Source of the DNA: JACCTU01 sp963798985
Lineage (GTDB): Bacteria; Actinomycetota; Thermoleophilia; Gaiellales; Gaiellaceae
DNA length: 64,000 bases
NCBI GenBank assembly: GCA_963798985.1
Contig: CAWCVL010000009.1
Span: forward strand, 310,001 to 374,000
Reading direction: 5' to 3'
Made by a program: the position numbers and the translations under genes. Numbering within the stretch: position 1 is the first letter of the stretch; each line of letters starts with the position of its first letter. Below, in pieces: positions 38,059 to 46,031 of the stretch. Below the pieces are notes generated by a model. The model ran no database searches and was not told the DNA's origin. It was given only the letters and a program-made list of their open reading frames with translations.

Positions 38059-38616
38059 TCAGCCAGAGGGACGGACGACGGCGTACCGCGCAGCCGCGAA
38101 GTCGCCGTTTCGCCCGAGCTCTTCCAGGCGCAGCTCGAGGCGGCGTGGCAGCAGCGGCGCTCCCCCACCGAGCGTGACCGGCGCGATGTAGACGATCACT
38201 TCGTCCAGCAGACCGGCGTCCGCGAACTGACCCGCGAGGTCTCCCCCGCCGACGATCCAGACGTTTCGGTCACCCGCGGCGCGAACCAGCTCCGCGTGCA
38301 CGCTCGCGACGTCCGCGCTCGTGAACTCGATCTGCGCGTCCGGGACGACCGGCAGCTCCCGGTGCGTGAACACCCAGCACGGGATCTCGTACGGCCACTT
38401 CCACTCCGAGGGATCCTTGTCCTTGAACTCGTGGTCGAGGATCCACTCGTACGTCGTCGAGCCCATCGCCAGCGCGCCGACGCTCTCGAAGAACTCCGCG
38501 TAGTTCAGCAGGCCGGCGCGATCCTGGTCGCGCGTGAACAGCCAGTCCAGCGAGTTGTCCTGATCGGCGATGAAGCCGTCGAGACTGGTCGCGGTGTAGT
38601 ACTGCGTCAGGCTCAC
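38059..38616 (-). CDS. RibD C-terminal/dihydrofolate reductase-family protein, paralogue 3
   Basis: 185 residues, intact. GTG 38616 overlaps the stop of the cupin gene by 4 nt (GTGA), so the two are coupled. It reads QYYTATSLDGFIADQDNSLD, ALAMGSTTYEWILDHEFKDK, IPCWVFTHRELPVVPDAQIE, VWIVGGGDLAGQFADAGLLD and IVYIAPVTLGGGAPLLPRRL. NADPH-dependent reductase of unknown substrate. Confidence 0.9.
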   Translation of the reverse strand: MSLTQYYTATSLDGFIADQDNSLDWLFTRDQDRAGLLNYAEFFESVGALAMGSTTYEWILDHEFKDKDPSEWKWPYEIPCWVFTHRELPVVPDAQIEFTSADVASVHAELVRAAGDRNVWIVGGGDLAGQFADAGLLDEVIVYIAPVTLGGGAPLLPRRLELRLEELGRNGDFAAARYAVVRPSG

Positions 38617-38999
38617 GGCCAGCGCGGGTCGCGCGGCTGCGCCGGCTCGAGCGCGACCCAGTCCCCACGCACCGGCGCGAACACGTCGAGCACCACGGCC
38701 CCCTCCGGCCCCGCCGTCGCCTCGTGCGGAACGTTCGACGGAATCGTCCAGGTCTCGCCCGGCCCGAGCTCTCGCGTCTCGTTGCCGACCCGGAACGTGA
38801 TCGTGCCGCTCAGGACGATCCCGAGCTGCTCGTGCTCGTGGCTGTGCTCTCGCGCGACGGCGCCCGGATCGAGCTCGACAATGCCGAGCGACAGCCGCTC
38901 GCCGCTGATCACGCGCGCGGTGATTCCGTCCCAGATCTGGCGTAGAGGGAGCTCGCGGAGGTCGTCGAAGCCGGCCACGGAGCGATTATCGCGCGCCAC
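38613..38999 (-). CDS. Cupin-domain protein
   Basis: About 128 residues from GTG 38999, or 121 from GTG 38978 (VAGFDDLRELPLRQIWDGIT). Single cupin barrel: LGIVELDPGAVAREHSHEHE holds the His metal ligands, EQLGIVLSGTITFRVGNETR follows, and the second motif is LGPGETWTIPSNVPHEATAG. The HxHxxxE-type ligands and the late His suggest a bound divalent metal. Such proteins act as sensors, isomerases or dioxygenases. Coupled to the DHFR-like gene downstream. Divergent from the esterase at 39015. Confidence 0.82.
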   Translation of the reverse strand: MARDNRSVAGFDDLRELPLRQIWDGITARVISGERLSLGIVELDPGAVAREHSHEHEQLGIVLSGTITFRVGNETRELGPGETWTIPSNVPHEATAGPEGAVVLDVFAPVRGDWVALEPAQPRDPRWP

Positions 39000-39014
39000 C
39001 GCATCGAGGGGCGT

Positions 39015-39758
39015 GTGCGAGACTCGGGAATCGCGACGTACGTCATCGTGCACGGCGGTTGGGGCGGCGGCTGGGAGTGGAGCGAGGTCGCACAACTTCT
39101 CTGTGAGCGAGGGCACCGGGTCTTCACCCCGACGTTGGCGGGCATGGGCGACCGTGCAGAGGAGCGAGTTCCGGACATCGGCCTCGAGACGCACGTGCAG
39201 GACGTCGTCGACGTGCTCGAGCACGAGGACCTGCACGACGTCGTCCTCTGCGGTCACAGCTACGGCGGCGTCCCAGTGACCGGCGCAGCCGACCGCGTGC
39301 CTCACCGGATCGGGCTCGTCGTGTACGTCGACGCCCTCGTGCCTCGCGACGGCCAGTCGACATTCGACCTCCTCCCAGCGCGGTTCTGCACGGACGCGCA
39401 CACGAACGCGGTCGATCGGGGAGGCATGTTGTGCGTTCCCATCCCCACTGCGCTACTCCCGCCGAAGGGCCTCGTGCCCGAGGCGAAGTGGATGAGCTAC
39501 GTCGAGCGACTCTGCGACCAGCCGCTCAGGACGTTCGCCGATCCCGTCCGGCTCCAGGCCCGCACCGAGCCGCCGCGCGCGTTCGTCCGCTGCACGGGTG
39601 GCCAGCTCGATGGCGACCTCGGCGATGACCCCATCGCGCCCATGGCGGCGCGCGCAGAAGCCGAGGGCTGGACTTACCGAGAACTCGCCGCTCCTCACGA
39701 TCCGCAGTTGACACACCCGTCGGCCACGGCCGCCGTCCTGCACGACCTCGCTTCGTAG
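39015..39758 (+). CDS. Alpha/beta-fold hydrolase
   Basis: 247 residues, intact, GTG 39015. Beta-strand and oxyanion motif YVIVHGGWGGGWEWSEVAQL, then HRVFTPTLAGMGDRAEERVP, the nucleophile elbow VVLCGHSYGGVPVTGAADRV (GHSYGG) and the catalytic His end AAPHDPQLTHPSATAAVL. It resembles salicylate-esterase/hydroxynitrile-lyase-like and EstC-type bacterial esterases. Substrate unknown. No signal peptide. Confidence 0.9.
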   Translation: MRDSGIATYVIVHGGWGGGWEWSEVAQLLCERGHRVFTPTLAGMGDRAEERVPDIGLETHVQDVVDVLEHEDLHDVVLCGHSYGGVPVTGAADRVPHRIGLVVYVDALVPRDGQSTFDLLPARFCTDAHTNAVDRGGMLCVPIPTALLPPKGLVPEAKWMSYVERLCDQPLRTFADPVRLQARTEPPRAFVRCTGGQLDGDLGDDPIAPMAARAEAEGWTYRELAAPHDPQLTHPSATAAVLHDLAS

Positions 39759-39773
39759 CGGATCCGCCGCGGC

Positions 39774-40901
39774 TCAGACTCCCGCCATCACCCGCTCGCC
39801 GCTCGCCGCCGACTCGTGTTGCGCGCGCGACGCGATGTGCTTCGCGATGTACTCCGCGTCCCTGCCGCCACCCGGCAGCACGTCGGACGAGAGCGCGTAC
39901 TGGAAGACGAGCCCGAGGAAGCACAGCCCCGGCTCGGAGTCGACCACTCCCCGGTAGTGCATCGGCTGGCCGTCGTCGTCGAACACCGGGAGTTCGATCC
40001 AGCCGAAGTCCGTGCGAAAGCCCGTGCACCAGACGACGTTCGCCACGTCGACGACGCGGTCGTCCTCGAGCACCGGCAGGCCGTCCCGCACGCCCACGAC
40101 CCGCGGGACGCGCTCGACGCCGGCCGCGAGCAGGTCCTTCAGCTTCGTCCGGATCAGCGGATCGCCCGTCGCAAGCAGCTTCGGCCCGAGCTTCCGGCCG
40201 ATCCGAGTGTCGACCCTGAGGACGTGGTGGCCGAAGAATCGGAAGACGCGAAATCCGAGGCGTCCGGGCCGGGTGCCGTGCCGGACGGGGATCTGGCCCG
40301 TGCTCGGTCCCGACAGCCACACACGATGGGCAGGCGCCAGGTCCATCGCGATCTCGGCTCCCGAGTTGCCTGCGCCGACCAGCAGAACGTCTCCGTCCTG
40401 CAGCTGCGACGGAGACCGGTAATCGCGCGAGTGCAGCTGCACGATTCGAGGATCGAGCTCCGACGCGAAAGCCGGAACCTTCTGGATCTGGTGGGCTCCA
40501 GTCGCCACGACGACGTTCTCTGCTTCGAAGCGAAGATCACCCGCCGAAACGACGAACAGCCCGTCGGTGGCTTTGGTGAGCCCGTCGACGCTGACCCCGG
40601 TTCGCACCGGGAGCTCGAAGTGCTCTGCGTAGCGCTCGAGGTGGTCGGCCAGCTCGTCCTTCGTGACGAACGACCAGGCGGGCACGGGCAAGGGCATGCC
40701 CGGGAGCCCGCTGAACCGCGCAGGCGTGAACAGGCGAAGCGAGTCCCAGCGCTTCCGCCAGGCGTCGCCGACACGCTCGTTCGCGTCGAGGATCACGAAC
40801 GACCGTCCACGTTTCGCCAGGTGATATCCGGCCATCAGGCCCGCCTGACCGCCGCCGACGATCACGGTCTCGAAGCGCTCTGCAGGTTCCTTGGTGCTCA
40901 T
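39774..40901 (-). CDS. Flavin-containing monooxygenase-like NAD(P)/FAD oxidoreductase
   Basis: 375 residues, intact. ATG 40901 has AAGGAGG upstream. The FAD Rossmann motif is ETVIVGGGQAGLMAGYHLAK (~residues 11-30). FVILDANERVGDAWRKRWDS, VVATGAHQIQKVPAFASE and the NAD(P) motif DVLLVGAGNSGAEIAMDLAP (GxGxSG) follow, with a final strand NVVWCTGFRTDFGWIELPVF. These are features of Baeyer-Villiger or FMO-type enzymes and CzcO-like putative oxidoreductases. It is preceded by a spacer that also precedes the next upstream gene (see repeats at 41000 and 41405), suggesting shared regulation. Confidence 0.92.
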   Translation of the reverse strand: MSTKEPAERFETVIVGGGQAGLMAGYHLAKRGRSFVILDANERVGDAWRKRWDSLRLFTPARFSGLPGMPLPVPAWSFVTKDELADHLERYAEHFELPVRTGVSVDGLTKATDGLFVVSAGDLRFEAENVVVATGAHQIQKVPAFASELDPRIVQLHSRDYRSPSQLQDGDVLLVGAGNSGAEIAMDLAPAHRVWLSGPSTGQIPVRHGTRPGRLGFRVFRFFGHHVLRVDTRIGRKLGPKLLATGDPLIRTKLKDLLAAGVERVPRVVGVRDGLPVLEDDRVVDVANVVWCTGFRTDFGWIELPVFDDDGQPMHYRGVVDSEPGLCFLGLVFQYALSSDVLPGGGRDAEYIAKHIASRAQHESAASGERVMAGV

Positions 40902-40999
40902 CTCCGTGCCTCCTTGGTGCGTCGGTTCGATACCGAGCACGCTAGGACTCGGAAGGCCGAGCCGGCATCGCGCGGATCCACCAATTCGCTCTGCAGAGC

Positions 41000-41023
41000 C
41001 GCGTGGTCATTTCTGACCACGCG
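41000..41023. repeat. Perfect palindromic repeat, copy 1
   Basis: 10-bp arms CGCGTGGTCA/TGACCACGCG around TTTC. It is 14 nt behind the stop of the 41037 gene and ~100 nt before the FMO start. It is identical to the copy at 41405-41428. It can be a transcription terminator or an operator. Confidence 0.9.
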
Positions 41024-41036
41024 GGCTGGCTGCTCC

Positions 41037-41312
41037 TCACGACATTGCGCTGTGCACGGACCAGAGCTCCGGCTTCGGGGCCGGACCCATGAGCCCGAGC
41101 TCTTGGAGCGCCGGAAAGAAGCGGTCCTCGAGGAACCGTTGCGCAGCCTCTTCGGACTCCCAGACCTCGATCACGCGCCAGCCGCCGTTTGGGCTCGGAC
41201 CGGCGACGTGGAAGATGCCGCCCGCAGGCTTCTCGAGGCCCAGCCGCGCTCGAATCTTCTCGTACACCTCCTGCGACCCTTCCGGGTTGTCCACCATGAT
41301 CGCGATCGCCAT
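41037..41312 (-). CDS. Small ABM-like (antibiotic biosynthesis monooxygenase fold) protein
   Basis: 91 residues, intact, ATG 41312. It reads MAIAIMVDNPEGSQEVYEKI, ARLGLEKPAGGIFHVAGPSP, GGWRVIEVWESEEAAQRFLE and RFFPALQELGLMGPAPKPEL. The beta-alpha-beta-beta layout with a central WRVIEVWES strand is that of the dimeric alpha/beta-barrel superfamily. These act as small oxygenases or structural partners of flavoenzymes. The gene lies between the LuxR regulator and the FMO gene on the same strand, separated from each by a copy of the same spacer. Confidence 0.75.
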   Translation of the reverse strand: MAIAIMVDNPEGSQEVYEKIRARLGLEKPAGGIFHVAGPSPNGGWRVIEVWESEEAAQRFLEDRFFPALQELGLMGPAPKPELWSVHSAMS

Positions 41313-41404
41313 GGTTGCCTCCTCTGCGTCCGTCGACCTCCGAGCAACGTAGGAAGTGCAAGGCCGGCCCGCATCGCGCGGATCGACCACGTTGGAGGCG
41401 AGGG

Positions 41405-41428
41405 CGCGTGGTCATTTCTGACCACGCG
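41405..41428. repeat. Perfect palindromic repeat, copy 2
   Basis: Identical to the element at 41000-41023. Here it is 5 nt behind the stop of the LuxR regulator and ~93 nt before the 41312 start. A shared block (GCATCGCGCGGATC) also lies between each palindrome and the following gene. Confidence 0.9.
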
Positions 41429-41433
41429 ATGCG

Positions 41434-43065
41434 TCAGACGAGCTCGTGCTCGAACGCGAACGCGGTCGCCGCGGTTCGCGACGACACGCCGAGCTTGCCG
41501 AAGATGTTCTGCACGTGCCGCGCGACGGTGTGCTGACTGACGACGAGCACCGAGGCAATCTCGCGGTTCGTCTTTCCCGCGGCGACCAGGCGAAGCACTT
41601 CGAGCTCACGCTCGCTCAATCCATGCGTGTCACCAGGACCGGCGCTCCGCATCGATGAACGCACCCGGACCAGGTCCGGCGCCGCACCCAGCTCCTCGAA
41701 GACGCTGCGCGCGGCGTCCAGCTCCAGCACGGCGCCGTCCTCGTCGCCGAGCTCGCGGCACGCGAGCCCGACGAGCACGCGCACGCGCGCCGCCTCGTAC
41801 GGCGCGTCGAGCTCCTCCCACACGTGCCACGCGCCGCGCAGCGAGACGAGTGCGCCCTGCGCATCGCCCTCCACGAGGGCGACCGCTCCCTCGACGTGTG
41901 ACGCGATTGCGCGCAGCATCGCACTCTCGCTCGCGGCGGCGATCTCCGCGAGCTCACCGGACGCGCTGCGCGCCTCCGCAGCATTTCCGACCGCGAGCAT
42001 GATCTCCACGTAGGCCGGCAGAATCCCCGCACGGGACATGGGCTGGCTCGTCTCGCCGACAAGGCGTCGAATCGCCGCAGCCGCCGCCTCCTCGTCGCCC
42101 TGGCCGAGCCGCAACAGCGCCAGGCCGGGCTGCGGCTCCCGCCCGAACCGGTTCGCGTCGCGGTACGCGGCCTCGGCGGCGGCGAAGTCCCCTTGCAGGC
42201 GATGGAGCTCCCCTTGTTGGTAGAGCGCCTGCCCGGTTGCCGCGCGGTTCATCGCCTGCTCGCAGCGCTCCCGCGCGAGCCGCGCCTCCGCGAGCGCGTC
42301 CCGCCACTCGCCGTGCAGTTGCATGATCCCTGCGCGATGCGCGAGGCAACGGCCGCTGAACGCGACCATCTGCGGCTGCTCCTCGCACCAACGGGCCAGG
42401 GCGTTGGTCCACTCGTGGGCGCGGCGCGGATCGTACGCCGCTTCACAGCCCGCGATCACGCCGCAGTAGACGATGCCGGTGAAGAGCGGAGACACGTTTC
42501 CGGCGGTGACCGCGACCATTGCCTCGTCCAGCAGACGGAGACCCTCGGCGACCCGCGCCTGGCTGATTCGGGCCAGTCCCTGCACGTGCAGCGCTACGAC
42601 GGAGAGATCTGTGTCGCCGAACCGCTCGCCGATCGCGGCGGCCGCGGCAGCGGCGTCGTACGCACCCTCGAAGTCCCCGCTCATCTCGGCCTGAAGCGCT
42701 ACCGGCAGCAGCAGATAGCCCTGCTCGACACTCTCTTGCCCCTCGCGCTCGACCAGCCGCTCGGCGCGGCCGAACCATCCCCCCGCCGAGCCGACCTCGC
42801 CCCGGAGCGCCAGGTTCATGCCGAGCCAGAACGCGCAGCGCGCGGCGTGGAGCGCGTCGCCGGCGTCCAGGAACGCGTCGTGCGCCCGCTCGAGGAAGGA
42901 CAGCAGCTCGTCCATCTGCCCGACCATGGAGGCCGAGATCGCGAGCCGCTCGACGTCGTCTGCCGCCTCCAAGGACCCCGCTCGGTCGGCATTCGACAGA
43001 GCCGTGTAGGCATCCAGCCACGCGCGGCTCGCGTACGCCTTGCGGCCTGCGTCGAGCTCGCTCAT
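41434..43065 (-). CDS. LuxR-family regulator with TPR-like sensor region
   Basis: 543 residues, intact, ATG 43065 (MSELDAGRKAYASRAWLDAY). Residues 1-470 are a solenoid of TPR-like helical pairs, e.g. LLSFLERAHDAFLDAGDALH, AVALQAEMSGDFEGAYDAAA and GQALYQQGELHRLQGDFAAA. The C-terminal GerE/LuxR HTH is LSERELEVLRLVAAGKTNRE then IASVLVVSQHTVARHVQNIF. There is no P-loop, so it is the short, non-NTPase type common in actinobacteria. The 41312 and 40901 oxygenase genes behind it are likely targets, an inference from adjacency and repeated spacers. Confidence 0.92.
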   Translation of the reverse strand: MSELDAGRKAYASRAWLDAYTALSNADRAGSLEAADDVERLAISASMVGQMDELLSFLERAHDAFLDAGDALHAARCAFWLGMNLALRGEVGSAGGWFGRAERLVEREGQESVEQGYLLLPVALQAEMSGDFEGAYDAAAAAAAIGERFGDTDLSVVALHVQGLARISQARVAEGLRLLDEAMVAVTAGNVSPLFTGIVYCGVIAGCEAAYDPRRAHEWTNALARWCEEQPQMVAFSGRCLAHRAGIMQLHGEWRDALAEARLARERCEQAMNRAATGQALYQQGELHRLQGDFAAAEAAYRDANRFGREPQPGLALLRLGQGDEEAAAAAIRRLVGETSQPMSRAGILPAYVEIMLAVGNAAEARSASGELAEIAAASESAMLRAIASHVEGAVALVEGDAQGALVSLRGAWHVWEELDAPYEAARVRVLVGLACRELGDEDGAVLELDAARSVFEELGAAPDLVRVRSSMRSAGPGDTHGLSERELEVLRLVAAGKTNREIASVLVVSQHTVARHVQNIFGKLGVSSRTAATAFAFEHELV

Positions 43066-43138
43066 CCCGTGCGAACGACCAAACCCGAGCGCGTCACCAT
43101 TGCTCGGAGCGTAGCTGGGAAGCGAGCGCGATTTAGCG

Positions 43139-43173
43139 CTGCTTAAGCCGCTTGCACGCTGCAGCGTAAGCAG
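43139..43173. promoter_or_regulatory. Inverted repeat between divergent LuxR and small-protein genes
   Basis: CTGCTTA (43139-43145) and TAAGCAG (43167-43173) are perfect inverted heptamers in the divergent promoter region. Possible operator. No direct evidence. Confidence 0.3.
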
Positions 43174-43221
43174 GCAGCCGCACGATCTCTGCGATCGGCA
43201 GCTAACTGCAGGGGGAAGACA

Positions 43222-43584
43222 ATGAATGCCATCACCAGGAGGGAGCGGACGCGATTCTTCAGCCGCATCCTCGTTGTCGGCCTCGCGACCGCGGCGGTAC
43301 TCGCACCGAGCGCGACCGCGTATCCGGACAGCTACAAGCCCGAGTTCGACACCAGGCGCCTCGACGGGTCGGGCGGCGTGTCGAGTCGCGTGCACTCGGG
43401 GCCGAAGTTCGTAATCGACATGCAGGTCGGGCCCGCAGAGACGGTTGCGAAGTCGGACGCGCGCACTTCAGGCGACTCGAATCTCCGCAGCGTGGCGATC
43501 GGTCTCGGCGTTGCAGCCGCGCTCATGCTCGGGTTCGTGCTTGCGGCGGCACGGGTCAACGACCCGCGCGCGGCGCATCCGTAG
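43222..43584 (+). CDS. Small exported, membrane-anchored protein
   Basis: 120 residues, intact. ATG 43222 follows GGGGGAAG. The signal sequence is RILVVGLATAAVLAPSATAY. A short extracytoplasmic region (PDSYKPEFDTRRLDGSGGVS then RVHSGPKFVIDM) precedes a TM helix (LRSVAIGLGVAAALMLGFVL, ~residues 88-108). It has no Cys and no catalytic motif. Small proteins of this layout are frequent in Thermoleophilia-like genomes. Function unknown. Confidence 0.65.
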   Translation: MNAITRRERTRFFSRILVVGLATAAVLAPSATAYPDSYKPEFDTRRLDGSGGVSSRVHSGPKFVIDMQVGPAETVAKSDARTSGDSNLRSVAIGLGVAAALMLGFVLAAARVNDPRAAHP

Positions 43585-43631
43585 ACAGGGTTTGCGGGCG
43601 ATCGTCGCGGCCACGATCGCCCGGTCTCCCG

Positions 43632-44297
43632 TCAGTTGACGGACGACGCGAGTCGCACCGCGTCGGCCTTGGAGCCCGCGCCCTGCAAGAGAAAGCCGAC
43701 GCCCGCGTGGTCCCAGACGAGCGCGCCCGACCGCACCAGGAACTCTTCGCGGTGCAGCGCTCCGTCCGCGCCGGTGACGGCGAACGTACCGCGCGCCTCG
43801 CCGGCGATCCAGACCGCGTCGCCCGCGTTTTCGGCGACGCCGTTCGCCGGCACGACCTCGACGGTCGCGGCGACGTCACGCGCCGACCACTGGCTGAGCA
43901 CGATCCCGCCGGGATACGTCACGGAGACCATCCCGCCGACGAGGTCGTTCCGAGCGTGGAACTCGCGAGGCTCGCCGAGGACTGCGATCGTACGGACGCG
44001 GAAGTCCACGAGCCGCTGCGCGCCCTCGCGCGGGAAGGGCTCGCCGAGAAACGGCGGCGCGACGCCTTCGAGCGGTGCGAGCTCATCGACCTGAGTCACC
44101 CCGAGGAAGCGTGCGACGGCCGATAGCGCGGACGGTTGGACGGCGGCGCCGACGACGACGGTCGCAAGCGCGACCGCCAGCGCCCAGCGCAGCCGGCGAC
44201 GCGGTCGCACGATCCGCCGTGCGTCGAACGCCGGCGCGACCGCGTCCAGCGCGTCTGACGCCGCGTGCAGCCGCTGCTCGAGCGCGTGGTCAGTCAT
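43632..44297 (-). CDS. Single-pass membrane protein, probable anti-sigma-like partner
   Basis: 221 residues, intact. ATG 44297 lies inside the end of the sigma factor gene (8-nt overlap), so translation is coupled. A cytosolic N-terminus of ~35 residues (TDHALEQRLHAASDALDAVA) is followed by a TM helix (WALAVALATVVVGAAVQPSA). The extracytoplasmic part is ~160 residues (VDFRVRTIAVLGEPREFHAR; GIVLSQWSARDVAATVEVVP). The gene order and topology fit an anti-sigma factor, but no zinc-binding HxxxCxxC motif is present, so the role is an inference. Confidence 0.65.
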   Translation of the reverse strand: MTDHALEQRLHAASDALDAVAPAFDARRIVRPRRRLRWALAVALATVVVGAAVQPSALSAVARFLGVTQVDELAPLEGVAPPFLGEPFPREGAQRLVDFRVRTIAVLGEPREFHARNDLVGGMVSVTYPGGIVLSQWSARDVAATVEVVPANGVAENAGDAVWIAGEARGTFAVTGADGALHREEFLVRSGALVWDHAGVGFLLQGAGSKADAVRLASSVN

Positions 44298-44859
44298 CGG
44301 GATCCTCCAGCTCGGCCCGTAGGCGCCGCAGCGCTCGCATGACGCGCACGCGGTAGGCGCCCTCGTTCACGCCGGCGACGCTCGCCGCGTCGCGGTCCGA
44401 AAGGGCGGCGAAGTACCGGAGCGAGAGCGCCACACGGTCGTGCTGAGAGAGCCGGCGGAGCGCGGCGAGCACTTCCGCAACGTCCTCGCGATCCTCCAGC
44501 TCGTCGGCTGCAGGGTCGCGCAGCTCGGTCGCCCGGACCGCGAGCCGCACGTGGCGCAGCTCGGAGCGACGGACATTGCGGGCCTCGTTCACCACGATCC
44601 GGAGCAGCCAGGGCCGAAACGGCGCGCCGCGACGGAAGCGCGCGAGCGAGCGATGCGCCTTGACGTACGCGTTCTGCACCGCCTCCTCGCCGTCCGCGGC
44701 CGAGCCGGCAACCGCCGCGGCGACGCGGTAGGCCACACCCTCGTACGGCCGGATCAGCCGCGCGTAGGCGTCGCCGTCACCGGCGAGCGCGGCCGCGATC
44801 AGCGCCGATTCGTCGTCGGCCAGGCGGCGAAACGGCAAGGCGCTCGCGTTTGCGGACAC
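44290..44859 (-). CDS. ECF-type RNA polymerase sigma factor
   Basis: 189 residues from GTG 44859 (VSANASALPFRRLADDESAL), intact. Region 2: AYARLIRPYEGVAYRVAAAV, then EEAVQNAYVKAHRSLARFRR and PFRPWLLRIVVNEARNVRRS. Region 4: VLAALRRLSQHDRVALSLRY then FAALSDRDAASVAGVNEGAY and VRVMRALRRLRAELE. The membrane partner gene overlaps its 3' end. Confidence 0.92.
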   Translation of the reverse strand: MSANASALPFRRLADDESALIAAALAGDGDAYARLIRPYEGVAYRVAAAVAGSAADGEEAVQNAYVKAHRSLARFRRGAPFRPWLLRIVVNEARNVRRSELRHVRLAVRATELRDPAADELEDREDVAEVLAALRRLSQHDRVALSLRYFAALSDRDAASVAGVNEGAYRVRVMRALRRLRAELEDPDD

Positions 44860-44925
44860 GTTCCTATTACACGCCGAAGGGGGCGGCTGTAACAAGGGGG
44901 ATCGCTCGGTGAGTAGTGGGGGGGC

Positions 44926-45981
44926 ATGCGCTTTCTGGCCGTCTCGCTTGCCGCAGGGATCGCGGCGCTCGCCTCACCGCCTTCCCAGAGCGAGCTCCAG
45001 CGCGAGACCGACCGGCTCGTCGCGACGAGCGACATCCCAGCGGCCGTCGTGCTGTTCGAACAGGACGGTGTTCGTCACGTCGCCGCGGCGGGCCTCGCCG
45101 ACCTGAAGCAGCGTCGCAAAGCGCGCCCTGCCGACCGTTTCTGGGTCGGCAGCATCACCAAGGCCTTCGTCGCGACCGCTGTCATGCAACTCGTCGCGGA
45201 GCGCCGGCTGTCCCTCGACGACGCGATCGAGAAGCATCTGCCGGGACTCGTGCGCGAGGGGCGACGTGTCCACATCCGCAACCTCCTCAACCACACGAGC
45301 GGGATCCCGGAGTACATGGCGCTCGAGCCCTTCAGGAGCGCGACGGGACGCAACCCTCGCGTCGTCATCCCGCCACGTCGGCTGATCGCTTCGGCCGTGC
45401 GGCTGCGGCTCGAGTTTCCGCCCGGCACACGAGCGTCCTACTCGAACACGAACTACATCATCTTGGGAGAGCTCGTCGAACGCGTCACGCACAAGCCGCT
45501 CGCCCGCGTGCTCCGGGAGCGGATCTTCGCGCCGCTCGGCTTGCGGTCGACGCGCTACGAGAGTGGCGGCCGCAAGGTGAACGCTGACCAGATGCACGGC
45601 TACAACGTCGACGGACCGCCGCAGGACGTCTCGCTCTGGGGCCTCGGCGGCCCGTGGTCCGACGGTGCGATCGTGTCGAATGCGCGCGATCTCGCGGTCT
45701 TCATCGGCGCACTCGTCCGCGCGAAGCTCGTGCCGCCGCGCCTCTTCGCGCAGATGACGCGGATCGTGCCGGGCTCGCACGGCGAGGGGCTCGGCATCTA
45801 CCGGCTGCCGTCGCCGTGCGGACGCTTCTACTGGGGCCACACGGGCGGCACGCCCGGCTACGTGACGTTCGCTGCCGCGACGCGCGACGCGCGACGCGTC
45901 GTCGTGCTGACGATCAACGGCGTGGGCGGGAACGCGATCCTGGAGATGGGCCGCTTCCTCGACAGACAGCTGTGCAGGTGA
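44926..45981 (+). CDS. Secreted serine hydrolase, beta-lactamase/D-Ala-D-Ala carboxypeptidase family
   Basis: 351 residues, intact, ATG 44926 (TG-rich leader with GGGGGG). A short hydrophobic leader (MRFLAVSLAAGIAALASPP) suggests export. Catalytic motifs: SxxK in WVGSITKAFVATAVMQLVAE (~residue 75), YxN in RASYSNTNYIILGELVE (~167), and HTGG in FYWGHTGGTPGYVTFAAAT (~305). Class C-like beta-lactamase-fold (PF00144) proteins include carboxypeptidases and esterases. No resistance role can be claimed. It is followed by a very strong terminator. Confidence 0.9.
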   Translation: MRFLAVSLAAGIAALASPPSQSELQRETDRLVATSDIPAAVVLFEQDGVRHVAAAGLADLKQRRKARPADRFWVGSITKAFVATAVMQLVAERRLSLDDAIEKHLPGLVREGRRVHIRNLLNHTSGIPEYMALEPFRSATGRNPRVVIPPRRLIASAVRLRLEFPPGTRASYSNTNYIILGELVERVTHKPLARVLRERIFAPLGLRSTRYESGGRKVNADQMHGYNVDGPPQDVSLWGLGGPWSDGAIVSNARDLAVFIGALVRAKLVPPRLFAQMTRIVPGSHGEGLGIYRLPSPCGRFYWGHTGGTPGYVTFAAATRDARRVVVLTINGVGGNAILEMGRFLDRQLCR

Positions 45982-46015
45982 GCGGGGAGGGCGGACGCTC
46001 GTCCGCCCTCCCCGC
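45982..46015. terminator. Bidirectional terminator between convergent genes
   Basis: Perfect 15-bp stem GCGGGGAGGGCGGAC/GTCCGCCCTCCCCGC with a GCTC loop, right after the serine hydrolase stop. It is shared with the leftward haloperoxidase gene. Confidence 0.85.
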
Positions 46016-46031
46016 TGCTTCCGTCTCTACC

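Noticed and set aside
41000..41428. Phage attachment or IS inverted repeats
   Set aside because: The palindromes flank an ordinary small gene, not a transposase or integrase, and there is no target-site duplication.
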